Of a stretch of 10,616 nt of DNA, positions 1 through 6,597 are shown in pieces. This DNA is from Candidatus Bathyarchaeota archaeon (GTDB lineage Archaea > Thermoproteota > Bathyarchaeia > Bathyarchaeales > Bathycorpusculaceae). Location: positions 12,033 through 22,648 of the forward strand of contig DUHG01000078.1 of the NCBI GenBank assembly GCA_013330975.1. The letters are read 5' to 3'. The position numbers and the translations under genes are program-made. Each line of letters begins with the position of its first letter. Position 1 is the stretch's first letter. The notes under the pieces are model-generated. The model was not told where the DNA came from, ran no database searches, and saw only the letters and a list, made by a program, of their open reading frames with translations.

Positions 1-1355
1 AAATGCTGAAGCTCACGCCCAATTTCTCGTATCGCATTCGCGACTTCCCGTCTCACTTCAGGACGATCAGCAATAAATTCCTTGCCAACTGTCTTGTAAG
101 GCACTTTGGTGCTGCAAATGTGAATGACTATGGCAATAGGCATGTCAGGTGAAACCTTGTACCTACGCCAGTTCATGGAAGTGATAACCTTGTAGGACAC
201 ATCACTTGCTTCGTCATACAGCAATGGAATTCTGTTAGCGAAGCGATAAATTAAGAAAGAATTGCGTTTGGGAATTTCACCCCCATAGGCTATACCCATT
301 TCAATTATGAACGGGTGACCTGCGTAAGTAGAAGGCTTGCGCTGATGAACTACCAAATATTCAGGTTTCAACTCTTTCTCAATTCCAGCCTTCAGCAGCT
401 CTTCTCCAAGAGGTGAGAGGCAACTTGCGTCAGGCGGAAGAAACTCCTTAAACTTCTTCAAGTTATGCATCAGCCTGACTATTTCTTCATGTGATAGTCT
501 CTTTGGATTCTTTGAAGGACTTAGTGCAGCAAAATCCAAGAATTTCTGCGCGGTAATCTCCCCAACACGGTGGAAGTGATGCCTAAGAAAGTCGATCATC
601 TTCTTGTCAACAGTTAGCTGTATTAGGCGTTGGAGGAGCTCCACATCGACTCCGTAGGGATGTGGCAGAGTCTCTTTAGGCGGCTCTGGCATTCTTGTAG
701 TCCCTCTGGTGAATTTGTAGAGTCTGCCTTTGGGATCTACAAACGTGAGGTTAGCGTAAGGGTTAACCATGGCAGTTTGCTTGAAATACTCGATTATCTT
801 GGGCTTTGCTCTAAGATAATCACCTTCGAGCGTAAACTCTACGACAGTTCCATGCCATTGCTCTTTGTTAATCTGCACCTTTCGATCGAGGACTATTGGG
901 CGGTTCCGTTGGATGTCCATCATCAGTTTAAACTGATAGATCTTTGCCGTTCCAGTACTAGAAGTCACGAGTGCTGGTTGATGGGTAGTGATTTGCCCAT
1001 ACAGGACTGCCATCTTGCCTCCGAGACCGAAAGTGCCTCTCATTTGCCTAAGCTTGTATTTTGAACCATACAAGACTTGACCGAAAGCTGAAGGAATAAA
1101 CTTGGGCTGGATTCCACAACCATTATCTTCAACTCTTAACCTGAAAATCTGAGTTTCCTTAGTGGCTTCTCCTTCAAATGAGAGACGAACATAGATCTCA
1201 GGCGGTATCCTGCTACTTTCTGCCGCATCCAACGAATTTTCCACAAGTTCCCTTATAGCTGCAAAAATAGCACGCGAGGGATTAGTGAAGCCTGCGATGT
1301 CGCGGTTGCGATAGAAGAAGTCTGACGCGCTGATTTCCTCAAAGGTTTGAGCCAC
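1..1355 (-). CDS. top6B: DNA topoisomerase VI subunit B (C-terminus cut by window edge)
   Basis: This is the ATPase subunit of type IIB topoisomerase VI, which with subunit A relaxes and decatenates DNA by passing one duplex through an ATP-gated double-strand break. About 451 residues are visible without interruption, against roughly 500-600 for the family; the C-terminal end lies off the left edge. The Bergerat (GHKL) ATP site is complete: ELVENSLDA at about residues 36-44, DNGCGI at 77-82 and RGTFGLGGK at 106-114. A central H2TH-like segment follows, then the transducer domain with STKVPYKTVGKE at about 415-426, the region that supplies the switch lysine. The start is GTG at 1355. A TGA codon lies in frame four codons upstream and GGTGA (1369-1365) sits 9 bases ahead, so an earlier start is excluded. 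The gene lies 156 bases downstream of abce1 on the same strand. Subunit A is the expected next gene but is not visible. Confidence 0.96.
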   Translation of the reverse strand, partial: MAQTFEEISASDFFYRNRDIAGFTNPSRAIFAAIRELVENSLDAAESSRIPPEIYVRLSFEGEATKETQIFRLRVEDNGCGIQPKFIPSAFGQVLYGSKYKLRQMRGTFGLGGKMAVLYGQITTHQPALVTSSTGTAKIYQFKLMMDIQRNRPIVLDRKVQINKEQWHGTVVEFTLEGDYLRAKPKIIEYFKQTAMVNPYANLTFVDPKGRLYKFTRGTTRMPEPPKETLPHPYGVDVELLQRLIQLTVDKKMIDFLRHHFHRVGEITAQKFLDFAALSPSKNPKRLSHEEIVRLMHNLKKFKEFLPPDASCLSPLGEELLKAGIEKELKPEYLVVHQRKPSTYAGHPFIIEMGIAYGGEIPKRNSFLIYRFANRIPLLYDEASDVSYKVITSMNWRRYKVSPDMPIAIVIHICSTKVPYKTVGKEFIADRPEVRREVANAIREIGRELQH

Positions 1356-1421
1356 TTGCTGCCTTCACCATCTATTCGTGTTCTGATTTTCGAATTTGGT
1401 TAGGATATGTTTTCGCTTATT

Positions 1422-1429
1422 CTTTAAGT
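1422..1429 (-). promoter_or_regulatory. Possible TATA element for top6B
   Basis: On the minus strand the 156-base gap between abce1 and top6B contains an AT-rich CTTAAAGA. It would place a transcription start near 1400 and leave a leader of roughly 45 bases before the GTG. It is a weak match, and cotranscription from abce1 is equally possible because I see no T-rich terminator on the minus strand in this gap. Confidence 0.22.
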
Positions 1430-1511
1430 TAACTACACCGTTCAAAGCAATCATAAAGTGAATTTTCAATTTTTTTGCAAATTTATTCAAGACTGCTTAA
1501 TGTGTCTTCGA

Positions 1512-3299
1512 CTACTTCTGCTTCGTTTTCGTATAGTAGTATTCGCCTATCTCCTTCTGGAAAATATCCATTCTCGAGCTTTCTTTGTTCACTCTGGGTC
1601 GCCTAGTAACTGAATCACGCCGAAAAGTAACTTCCATTACTTTCAAAAACATGTTCATGCCCTTTCTCAATGTCGTTGGCGCATTCGCCAATCCACTACT
1701 TCCTGATTCTCCGGTGAAAACCATCAAACGGTCAGCAATGAAATCTTGAGTAACTACATCATGTTCGACAACAAAAGCCGTTATGTTATGGGCTTCAGTT
1801 ACGCGCCTAATAGTTTTAGCCATATTCAGCCTCTCTTCAACATCGAGGTAGGCGCTTGGCTCATCAAGCAAAAGCAAGTCTGCCTTGCGGCTTAGGCAAG
1901 CTGCGATGGCAACTTTTTGAAGTTCCCCTCCACTGAGTTCCATCACATTCCTGTCCAACAGTGGGTTGATCTTCAGGGGCATCAAGATCTCGCTCTTGTA
2001 CCAACTGGAAGCGAAATTCTCCTTGGAAACACCGATCAGCAATTCTTGAACGCTACCTTCGTAATCTGGCGCTATGTATTGTGGCTTATAACTGACGGTC
2101 AGCTCGGCAAATATGGTTTTATCATCCGTTTCTTCCAAGCCAGCTAAAAGTTTTATGAAGGTCGTTTTTCCGATTCCGTTTGGTCCTAATATTCCTACTA
2201 TTTCTCCCTTCCTAATTTCGCCTGGTTCTGTGGTCAGTCTAAATCCTGTGAAAGTCTTTTTGAGGCTCGTCCAAGTTAAGAGTATTTCACGTGTTTCTGC
2301 ACTCACCGCGGGCGGTCTTTCATGGAATTTGATTGGCTCTCTTCTAAACAGGATATTCTCATCCGGAATGAAACCCTGCAGGTAAATGTTTATGCCGGTT
2401 CGAACTCCATGAACGTGACTAACTACTCCATAAACTCCCGTCTCGCCATAGAAAACACAAATCTGATCAGAGAGATAGTCAATAATTGCCAAATCATGTT
2501 CGGCAACAATTATAGTCTTCTGGAGCTCTTTCAGGCTTCGTATAGCTCTGGCTACTTGTAATCTCTGTTTTACATCCAAATAACTGGATGGCTCATCAAA
2601 AAGATACACGTCTGCTTCGCGACTGAGGGTGGCTGCCACTGCAACTCGCTGAAGTTCGCCACCACTCAATACGTTGAGATCCCTGTCCCAAACTTTCTTC
2701 AGCTCCAGTTCATCGGATAATCTATCCAGCTGTTTTCTTTCATCTATTTTTTCGAGCAGATCACAGACTTTTCCAGCAACTGCTTTGGGTATTTTGTCAA
2801 CATACTGAGGTTTATGCGCAATTTTCAGATTTTTTTCACTGATCCGTCGAAGATAGTCCTGAAGCGTTGAACCTCGATAGAACTCGATAATCTCGTTCCA
2901 TTCAGGAGGGGATTTGAAGTCTCCGAGATTTGGCTTCACCTCCCCCGATAATACCTTGAGCGTGGTCGTTTTTCCAATTCCATTTTGACCCAGCAAACCC
3001 AACACCATGCCCGGAGAGGGTGTTGGCAATCTGAATAATTTGAAAGCATTTTCGCCAAAACGGTGACTACAATCCTTGTCCAATTCATCAGGCAGGTTCA
3101 CAATCGAAATAGCATGAAACGGGCACTTCTTGACGCATATTCCGCAGCCGCTACAGAGCGTTTCAGAGATCACTGCTTTGACTCCTTCTATTCTGATAGC
3201 TTCCACCCGGCTTCGAACCATCGGACAAAACCTTAGGCAAAGCTGATCACACTTCTTTGTCTTGCATTTGTCTGCATCTAGCACTGCAATTCTCGTCAT
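1512..3299 (-). CDS. abce1: ABCE1 / RNase L inhibitor-type ribosome recycling ATPase
   Basis: This soluble twin-ATPase splits ribosomes into subunits after termination and works with Pelota-type factors. The 595-residue length is normal for the family. The N-terminus carries two FeS cluster motifs: C12, C17, C21, C25 and then CSGCGICVKKCP at 49-60 (C49, C52, C55, C59). Nucleotide-binding domain 1 has Walker A GQNGIGKTT (104-112), signature LSGGELQR (211-218), Walker B with D235-E236 and switch H268. Domain 2 has GPNGIGKTT (372-380), LSGGELQK (455-462), D479-E480 and H513. There are no membrane segments, which fits ABCE1 rather than a transporter. The ATG at 3299 gives the canonical short lead-in MTRIAVLDADKC. 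The C-terminal tail (about 560-595) is basic and Tyr-rich. The gene has its own TATA-like element immediately upstream and is followed by top6B on the same strand. Confidence 0.98.
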   Translation of the reverse strand: MTRIAVLDADKCKTKKCDQLCLRFCPMVRSRVEAIRIEGVKAVISETLCSGCGICVKKCPFHAISIVNLPDELDKDCSHRFGENAFKLFRLPTPSPGMVLGLLGQNGIGKTTTLKVLSGEVKPNLGDFKSPPEWNEIIEFYRGSTLQDYLRRISEKNLKIAHKPQYVDKIPKAVAGKVCDLLEKIDERKQLDRLSDELELKKVWDRDLNVLSGGELQRVAVAATLSREADVYLFDEPSSYLDVKQRLQVARAIRSLKELQKTIIVAEHDLAIIDYLSDQICVFYGETGVYGVVSHVHGVRTGINIYLQGFIPDENILFRREPIKFHERPPAVSAETREILLTWTSLKKTFTGFRLTTEPGEIRKGEIVGILGPNGIGKTTFIKLLAGLEETDDKTIFAELTVSYKPQYIAPDYEGSVQELLIGVSKENFASSWYKSEILMPLKINPLLDRNVMELSGGELQKVAIAACLSRKADLLLLDEPSAYLDVEERLNMAKTIRRVTEAHNITAFVVEHDVVTQDFIADRLMVFTGESGSSGLANAPTTLRKGMNMFLKVMEVTFRRDSVTRRPRVNKESSRMDIFQKEIGEYYYTKTKQK

Positions 3300-3330
3300 G
3301 TTGAAATCACTACTGATTTGAACTTGCAGG

Positions 3331-3340
3331 TTATAAATAT
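3331..3340 (-). promoter_or_regulatory. TATA box of abce1
   Basis: On the minus strand the sequence reads ATATTTATAA, centred about 36 bases before the abce1 ATG. The usual TATA-to-start-site distance of about 25 bases puts transcription initiation near 3305-3312, so the mRNA would have a very short leader. No Shine-Dalgarno is seen before this ATG, which fits leaderless or near-leaderless initiation. The element is close to symmetric, so by itself it does not fix direction. Confidence 0.6.
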
Positions 3341-3432
3341 GGATCTAGACAACTATGCAGCCAATTGCAGAAGAGGCATTTGCGTAAATATTGAAATACA
3401 AAAGGAAAATATAGAGAAAATCTCTCGCGGTT

Positions 3433-3498
3433 TTACCATTCCTCTTCTTCCCACTCTTCTTCTTCTCCTTCTTGCCATTCCTCTTCTTCTTCAAACAC
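3433..3498 (-). CDS. Candidate 21-residue Glu/Trp micropeptide
   Basis: I do not recognise this gene. From GTG at 3498 it encodes V-F, then glutamate runs closed by tryptophan: EEEEEW, QEGEEEEW, EEEEW, then TAA. That is 15 Glu, 3 Trp, and no Lys or Arg. A TTG at 3501 is an alternative start two bases closer to ideal spacing in some archaea. The main evidence is the ribosome binding site: GGAGGTGA at 3515-3508 lies 9 bases before the GTG (6 before the TTG), stronger than that of most genes in the window. The frame is closed upstream by a TGA inside that site, so this is not the tail of a longer frame unless a frameshift is assumed. It lies on the same strand as abce1, 133 bases upstream, with the abce1 TATA box between them. 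It could instead be a chance frame in a purine-rich tract. Confidence 0.4.
   Translation of the reverse strand: MFEEEEEWQEGEEEEWEEEEW
3436..3489. repeat. Polypurine/polypyrimidine tract with a 15-base direct repeat
   Basis: The plus strand is almost pure pyrimidine here. CCATTCCTCTTCTTC occurs exactly at 3436-3450 and 3475-3489, 39 bases apart (13 codons), with a diverged third unit CCACTCTTCTTCTTC at 3451-3465. Read on the minus strand, each unit encodes Glu-Glu-Glu-Glu-Trp. Slippage expansion of such a tract could have produced the repeat with or without coding function. Confidence 0.6.
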
Positions 3499-3507
3499 CA
3501 ATCTTTT

Positions 3508-3515
3508 TCACCTCC
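3508..3515 (-). promoter_or_regulatory. Strong Shine-Dalgarno ahead of the Glu/Trp micro-ORF
   Basis: The minus strand reads GGAGGTGA, complementary over eight bases to the anti-SD end typical of archaeal 16S rRNA. The only sensibly spaced starts are TTG at 3501 and GTG at 3498, which share the micropeptide frame. An overlapping frame beginning at the GTG inside the motif stops after a few codons. Confidence 0.5.
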
Positions 3516-3786
3516 GTCGAGCAGTTTGTGTAGAAATTAGCTTGCCAGCGCAAGTCTTAAGCATTCTCATTCGTCAGCTGTCGAAATCCTTACAGGAAAA
3601 TGAACCAGAAACATCCTTGTTCATTCGACTTTTACTTATCTGTTGTTTCTTTTCCATTCAATTGCATTGATTGTCAGTTTTTAGCCGGAACCTCGGGCGC
3701 GAAATAGCAACATCAAAATGAATAAATCATCGAAACATTCATATTAGGTTGGGATGATGTGAGGCGACGGCTACGAGCCCAAAGCT
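3516..3786. other. Intergenic region without a convincing gene
   Basis: Between the micro-ORF ribosome binding site and the THUMP gene I see only very short frames. One is a 20-codon minus-strand frame (3570-3508) whose TGA overlaps the micro-ORF Shine-Dalgarno. Another is a 35-codon plus-strand frame (3600-3707) containing CIDC. Two small inverted repeats are present: CTTGC/GCAAG at 3541-3554 with a 4-base loop, and ATGAAT/ATTCAT at 3718-3742 just ahead of the THUMP gene. No tRNA fold or clear terminator was found. Confidence 0.4.
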
Positions 3787-4353
3787 GTGAGAAAAGCCGT
3801 ACTTACACTGACCCAAGGTGTTGGTTTGATACACGATTTTAACCTTATTGCAACAACTTCTCGTGGTAACGAGCAGCAGATGATTCATGAAATACTCTAT
3901 TTGCTGCGAGACCCATTGGAAGATCAATCAGCTGAAGCTCGCAAGACAGGAATCAGGGGTTTGATAACTGCTAAAACTTTTCTCAACCCAATTGAGGTAA
4001 TAGCGAAATTTAGAGCTATTTTGCATGAGCGCCCCTATGAATTTCGATACGCCTTGCGGATAATTCCCATTCAAAGAATTGTAACCACTGACTTGGAACA
4101 GATAAAGTGCATAGCCAAAGAACTCTCCTCTGGAATAGGTGAGAACGAAACTTTCCGCGTTATGGTTGAGAAACGATTCACAGACCTCCATACTAAAGAA
4201 TTTGTCGAGGCTGCTGCAACAGAAATCATGAACAAGGTGGATCTTGACAATCCAAATAGAATACTTTTGGTCGAAGTGCTCGGCAAACTAACTGGGTTAT
4301 CCCTAATAGAACCCAATAGCATTTTGAATGTTCTGAAGGAAAAAATGCTCTGA
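3787..4353 (+). CDS. THUMP-domain RNA-binding protein (Tan1/THUMPD1-like)
   Basis: The 188-residue protein resembles the archaeal single-THUMP family (COG1818 type) related to yeast Tan1, an RNA-binding partner needed for N4-acetylcytidine in tRNA. An N-terminal segment carries FNLIATTSRGNEQQ (18-31) and a GIRGLITAKT strand (55-64). The THUMP core follows, with RPYEFRYALRIIPIQRI (82-98), a GENETFRVMVEKR strand (118-130) and a closing ILLVEVLGKLTGLSLI (159-174). No methyltransferase or other catalytic domain is attached, so it probably acts as a tRNA-docking subunit. The start is uncertain. GTG at 3787 is the first usable codon, because the same frame further up reads ATG-ATG-TGA at 3754-3762. 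TTG at 3826 is a shorter alternative that still keeps the recognised domain, and neither has a good Shine-Dalgarno. The gene converges with cgi121, with 3 bases between stops. Confidence 0.82.
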   Translation: MRKAVLTLTQGVGLIHDFNLIATTSRGNEQQMIHEILYLLRDPLEDQSAEARKTGIRGLITAKTFLNPIEVIAKFRAILHERPYEFRYALRIIPIQRIVTTDLEQIKCIAKELSSGIGENETFRVMVEKRFTDLHTKEFVEAAATEIMNKVDLDNPNRILLVEVLGKLTGLSLIEPNSILNVLKEKML

Positions 4354-4356
4354 AAG

Positions 4357-4920
4357 TCAAATTTTAGTAGCGAGTAAAGCCATCCTCTCAATAACCAACT
4401 TCACCAATGCCTCATTTTTGTTCCCTAATGACACTGCTGAAATTTCAGTTTCGGATATTCCAAAAACTCGTTGGACTTCTTCCGCTTTTGTTCCTGAGAA
4501 CCCCAGAACACTTTCATCTGGAGCTTTTCCCGTATGTTCTGTGATCACAGAAAGAGATCGCTTCATTGTAGCTTTGTTTTCGCCAACTATGGCAACTGCC
4601 AAATTCAAACTACCACATCCCATACCTATCAAATTTATTGCCTTTCTTATCTGCCTCTGGGCGGAAGCATATAACATAATTTCAACTCCGAGACTTTTCG
4701 AAATATTGCAATTGCTTCTGAAAGCAAGCAGTGCATCCAACACAGCAAAGTAAAGATGTTCCCATGTGGCAATCAATCGGGCATTTAGAAATTGGACCGT
4801 CGTGTTTCTTCTTTTCTCCTGACTTGCCAGGTCTGCCATTCTCTTAGGATCATCTATCTGGACTCCTCTAAAACCAGTAATCTCTGCGTACGTCCCAAAC
4901 TCTTCTATGTGCACCAGCAT
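4357..4920 (-). CDS. cgi121: KEOPS complex subunit Cgi121
   Basis: Cgi121 is the subunit that docks tRNA on the KEOPS complex, which installs threonylcarbamoyladenosine (t6A37) on ANN-decoding tRNAs; it binds Bud32. The 187-residue product has the family signature in its middle: a long helix around TWEHLYFAVLDALLAFRSN, then NISKSLGVEIMLYASAQRQI and RKAINLIGMG, followed by a C-terminal strand/helix region. I chose ATG at 4920, giving MLVHIEEFGTYAEI. A longer version from TTG at 4971 adds 17 residues that look like leader translation. GGGAG (4937-4933) lies 12 bases before the ATG, somewhat distant. A TTTAAA element at 4978-4973 fits transcription starting between the two candidate starts, which also favours the ATG. 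No other KEOPS gene (Kae1, Bud32, Pcc1) lies in the window. Confidence 0.87.
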   Translation of the reverse strand: MLVHIEEFGTYAEITGFRGVQIDDPKRMADLASQEKRRNTTVQFLNARLIATWEHLYFAVLDALLAFRSNCNISKSLGVEIMLYASAQRQIRKAINLIGMGCGSLNLAVAIVGENKATMKRSLSVITEHTGKAPDESVLGFSGTKAEEVQRVFGISETEISAVSLGNKNEALVKLVIERMALLATKI

Positions 4921-4972
4921 TCTTTTTCTTCTCTCCCACAAAGAACAGATGTTCCTAAACCAGTTTACCAAG

Positions 4973-5006
4973 TTTAAAGCTATTTTTCGTTATCCTGATT
5001 TAAATC
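4973..5006 (-). promoter_or_regulatory. Promoter region of cgi121 with two TATA-like elements
   Basis: Reading the minus strand, TTTAAA occurs twice: inside a perfect 10-base palindrome GATTTAAATC (5006-4997) and again at 4978-4973. The nearer one predicts a start site near 4950 and a leader of about 30 bases to the ATG at 4920. The farther one predicts a start near 4975 and could support the longer TTG version. Confidence 0.4.
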
Positions 5007-5093
5007 GGACCCCTACACCGGCATGTAAGCCTAAACATACCTTTGTGCTTTGTGGATCATCTTGTTTTGTGAATCTATATTACTCCGGACAAG

Positions 5094-5104
5094 CCTAAAT
5101 ATTT
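5094..5104 (+). promoter_or_regulatory. TATA-like element ahead of the hutI remnant
   Basis: CCTAAATATTT lies just upstream of the hutI frame. The expected start site near 5120-5128 is downstream of the TTG at 5112, which would favour a start at TTG 5133 or later. The same AAGCCTAAA sequence also occurs 64 bases upstream, at 5027-5035. The promoter may be a relic. Confidence 0.35.
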
Positions 5105-5111
5105 CTGAGTC

Positions 5112-6456
5112 TTGCGAAGAGGCACTTCATTCTTGTCTAGAACAGCTAAGAAAACTGCAGCTAGAGAGTCCGTTGATTTGCTTATTGTAAATGCTGAAGA
5201 ACTGCTCACGCTCGCTGGCAGCCAAGGAAAACCGAGAATTGGGAAGGAAATGCGCGAACTGACCATTGTGCGCGATGGAGCAGTTGCAGTTCGCGACGGA
5301 AGGATCGTTGGTGTCGGCAAGACAAAAGACATTGTCGGGGCATTCAAGGGGGGATACATTATCAGCGCCCAGGGGAAAACCGTCCTCCCGGGATTCGTCG
5401 AACCACACACTAATTTGATATTTGCAGGTTCGCGTGAGGATGAATTCGAGATAAGGGTGGAAGGCGTTTCCAACATGGAACTGGTCCGTTCAGGTGGGGG
5501 CATCCTGGGGACTGCAAAGGAGACGCGCAAAGCACGTCTTGAGCAGCTCGTGCAATTGGGCATAGAAAGACTCGACACTATGCTAGATCATGGCACAACA
5601 ACTATTGAGGCCAAGAGCGCGCTACGGGTTAACAGCAAGCGACGAGTTAAAGATACTGGAAGCAACGCGACGCCTCAATCAGCTACACAGTGTGAACGTG
5701 GTATCTACGCTCATGGGGGCTAGAGTAGTTCCGGTCGAATATCAAAGTAATCCCGACGATTTCGTCAACCTTGTCGTGACAGAGATAATCCCAAAAATCG
5801 TCGATAAGGGGCTGGCGGAGTTCTGTGATGTATTCTGCGAGCGAGGGGCGTTCAGCTTGGGGCAAGCGAAACGAATATTGGTGAAGGGCAACAATGCGGG
5901 TCTGAAACCTAAGATACAAGGGGATGAATTTACTGCTCTGGGCACTGCGGAGATGGCTGCTGATTTGGGAGCTGTTTCAGCCGGGCATCTGGTTTTCTCC
6001 TCTGTTGAGGGAGTCAAAGCCCTTGCTAGAAAAGCGGTAATCGCAGTTTTGCTTCCGGCCACTGCCTTCAGCTTGATGCTAGGGCGCTACGCCAATGCTC
6101 GATTGATGATTGATACCGGCGTGCCGGTTGCCCTATGAACAGGGTTCGATGCTGACTGCTGGATTGAGAGCCAGCAGCTAGTTATCGCAATGGCTTGTCG
6201 CTTCATGCGTATGACCCCCGCTGAGGCCATTGCTGCGACAACAATCAATGCAGCGTTTGCAGTCAACCGCGCTGGCGAAGTTGGCTCGCTCGAAATGGGC
6301 AAAAGAGCAGACATCCTTGTTCTCAATGTTCCAAACCACAGTTTTATTGGCTACCGTTTTGGGGCAAACTTGGTGGACAAGGCAATCAAAAATGGGAGAC
6401 TCGTTGTGGACAGGGAAAGCCGGGACGAACCCGTTTTCATGAGTAAAACTGAATAG
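5112..6456 (+). pseudogene. hutI: Imidazolonepropionase, broken by a frameshift and a stop
   Basis: Intact HutI hydrolyses imidazolone propionate to formiminoglutamate in histidine degradation and belongs to the metal-dependent amidohydrolase superfamily. The remnant spans the whole family length in three pieces. The first frame runs to about 5618, from VDLLIVNAEELLTLAG through SGGGIL and DHGTTTIEAKS. Near 5619-5620 one extra base shifts the frame; removing it restores the expected KSGYGLTASDELKILEATRR. The second frame continues to an in-frame TGA at 6136-6138, just after DTGVPVAL, and the same frame then runs on through CWIESQQLVIAMACRFMRMTP to YRFGANLVDKAIKNGR. Metal and substrate residues are also altered: HTH is HTN (Asn at 5412), KIHADEF is KIQGDEF (Gln at 5917), GAH is GAR (5722), SADH is SAGH (5983) and TDF is TGF (6142). 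The start is TTG at 5112 or 5133. No other hut gene is nearby. I infer a decaying, inactive copy. Confidence 0.9.
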
Positions 6457-6551
6457 CATCAATCGATTTGTCAGAAAGCTTCTCTTACACTCAGAAAAAT
6501 TCGAAGACAACTAGCTTTATTGATCGAAAACAAGCTAATTCACATCAAAAA

Positions 6552-6560
6552 CCTTAAGTG
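6552..6560 (+). promoter_or_regulatory. Possible TATA element ahead of the small unknown gene
   Basis: ACCTTAAGT lies about 40 bases before the ATG at 6598 and would give a start site near 6580, a short leader. It is a weak match. An inverted repeat TAGCTT/AAGCTA (6512-6517 and 6532-6537) precedes it. Confidence 0.25.
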
Positions 6561-6597
6561 AATAACAAACAGGCAAAGCTATGTGGAAGTCTATCTT

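Noticed and set aside
630..1064. 144-codon plus-strand frame at 630-1064
   Set aside because: It is the antisense shadow of top6B, whose minus-strand frame matches the family throughout.
3318..3533. 71-codon plus-strand frame with a leucine-rich segment
   Set aside because: Its Leu/Pro run is just the complement of the purine tract that encodes Glu/Trp on the other strand. There is no Shine-Dalgarno and the beginning overlaps the abce1 TATA region.
3508..3570. 20-codon minus-strand frame whose TGA overlaps the micro-ORF Shine-Dalgarno, a possible leader peptide
   Set aside because: It has an ATG but no ribosome binding site, and such a short frame is expected by chance. It is worth remembering only if the micro-ORF is confirmed.
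3600..3707. 35-codon plus-strand frame starting ATG, containing CIDC
   Set aside because: Only a weak GGAAA precedes the ATG, composition is unremarkable, and there is no recognisable domain or neighbour relation.
3751..3812. Possible C/D box guide RNA (ATGATGT as C box, CTGA at 3809-3812 as D box)
   Set aside because: The C box is imperfect, no proper D' box is present, flanking bases do not form a closing stem, and the span overlaps the THUMP coding sequence.
5075..5578. 167-codon minus-strand frame opposite the first part of hutI
   Set aside because: It is an antisense shadow; the plus strand has clear HutI sequence.
6136..6138. TGA in hutI as a recoded codon (selenocysteine) rather than a stop
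   Set aside because: The family has a small residue here, not Cys, and the gene also carries an independent frameshift and lost ligands, so a nonsense mutation is the simpler reading.
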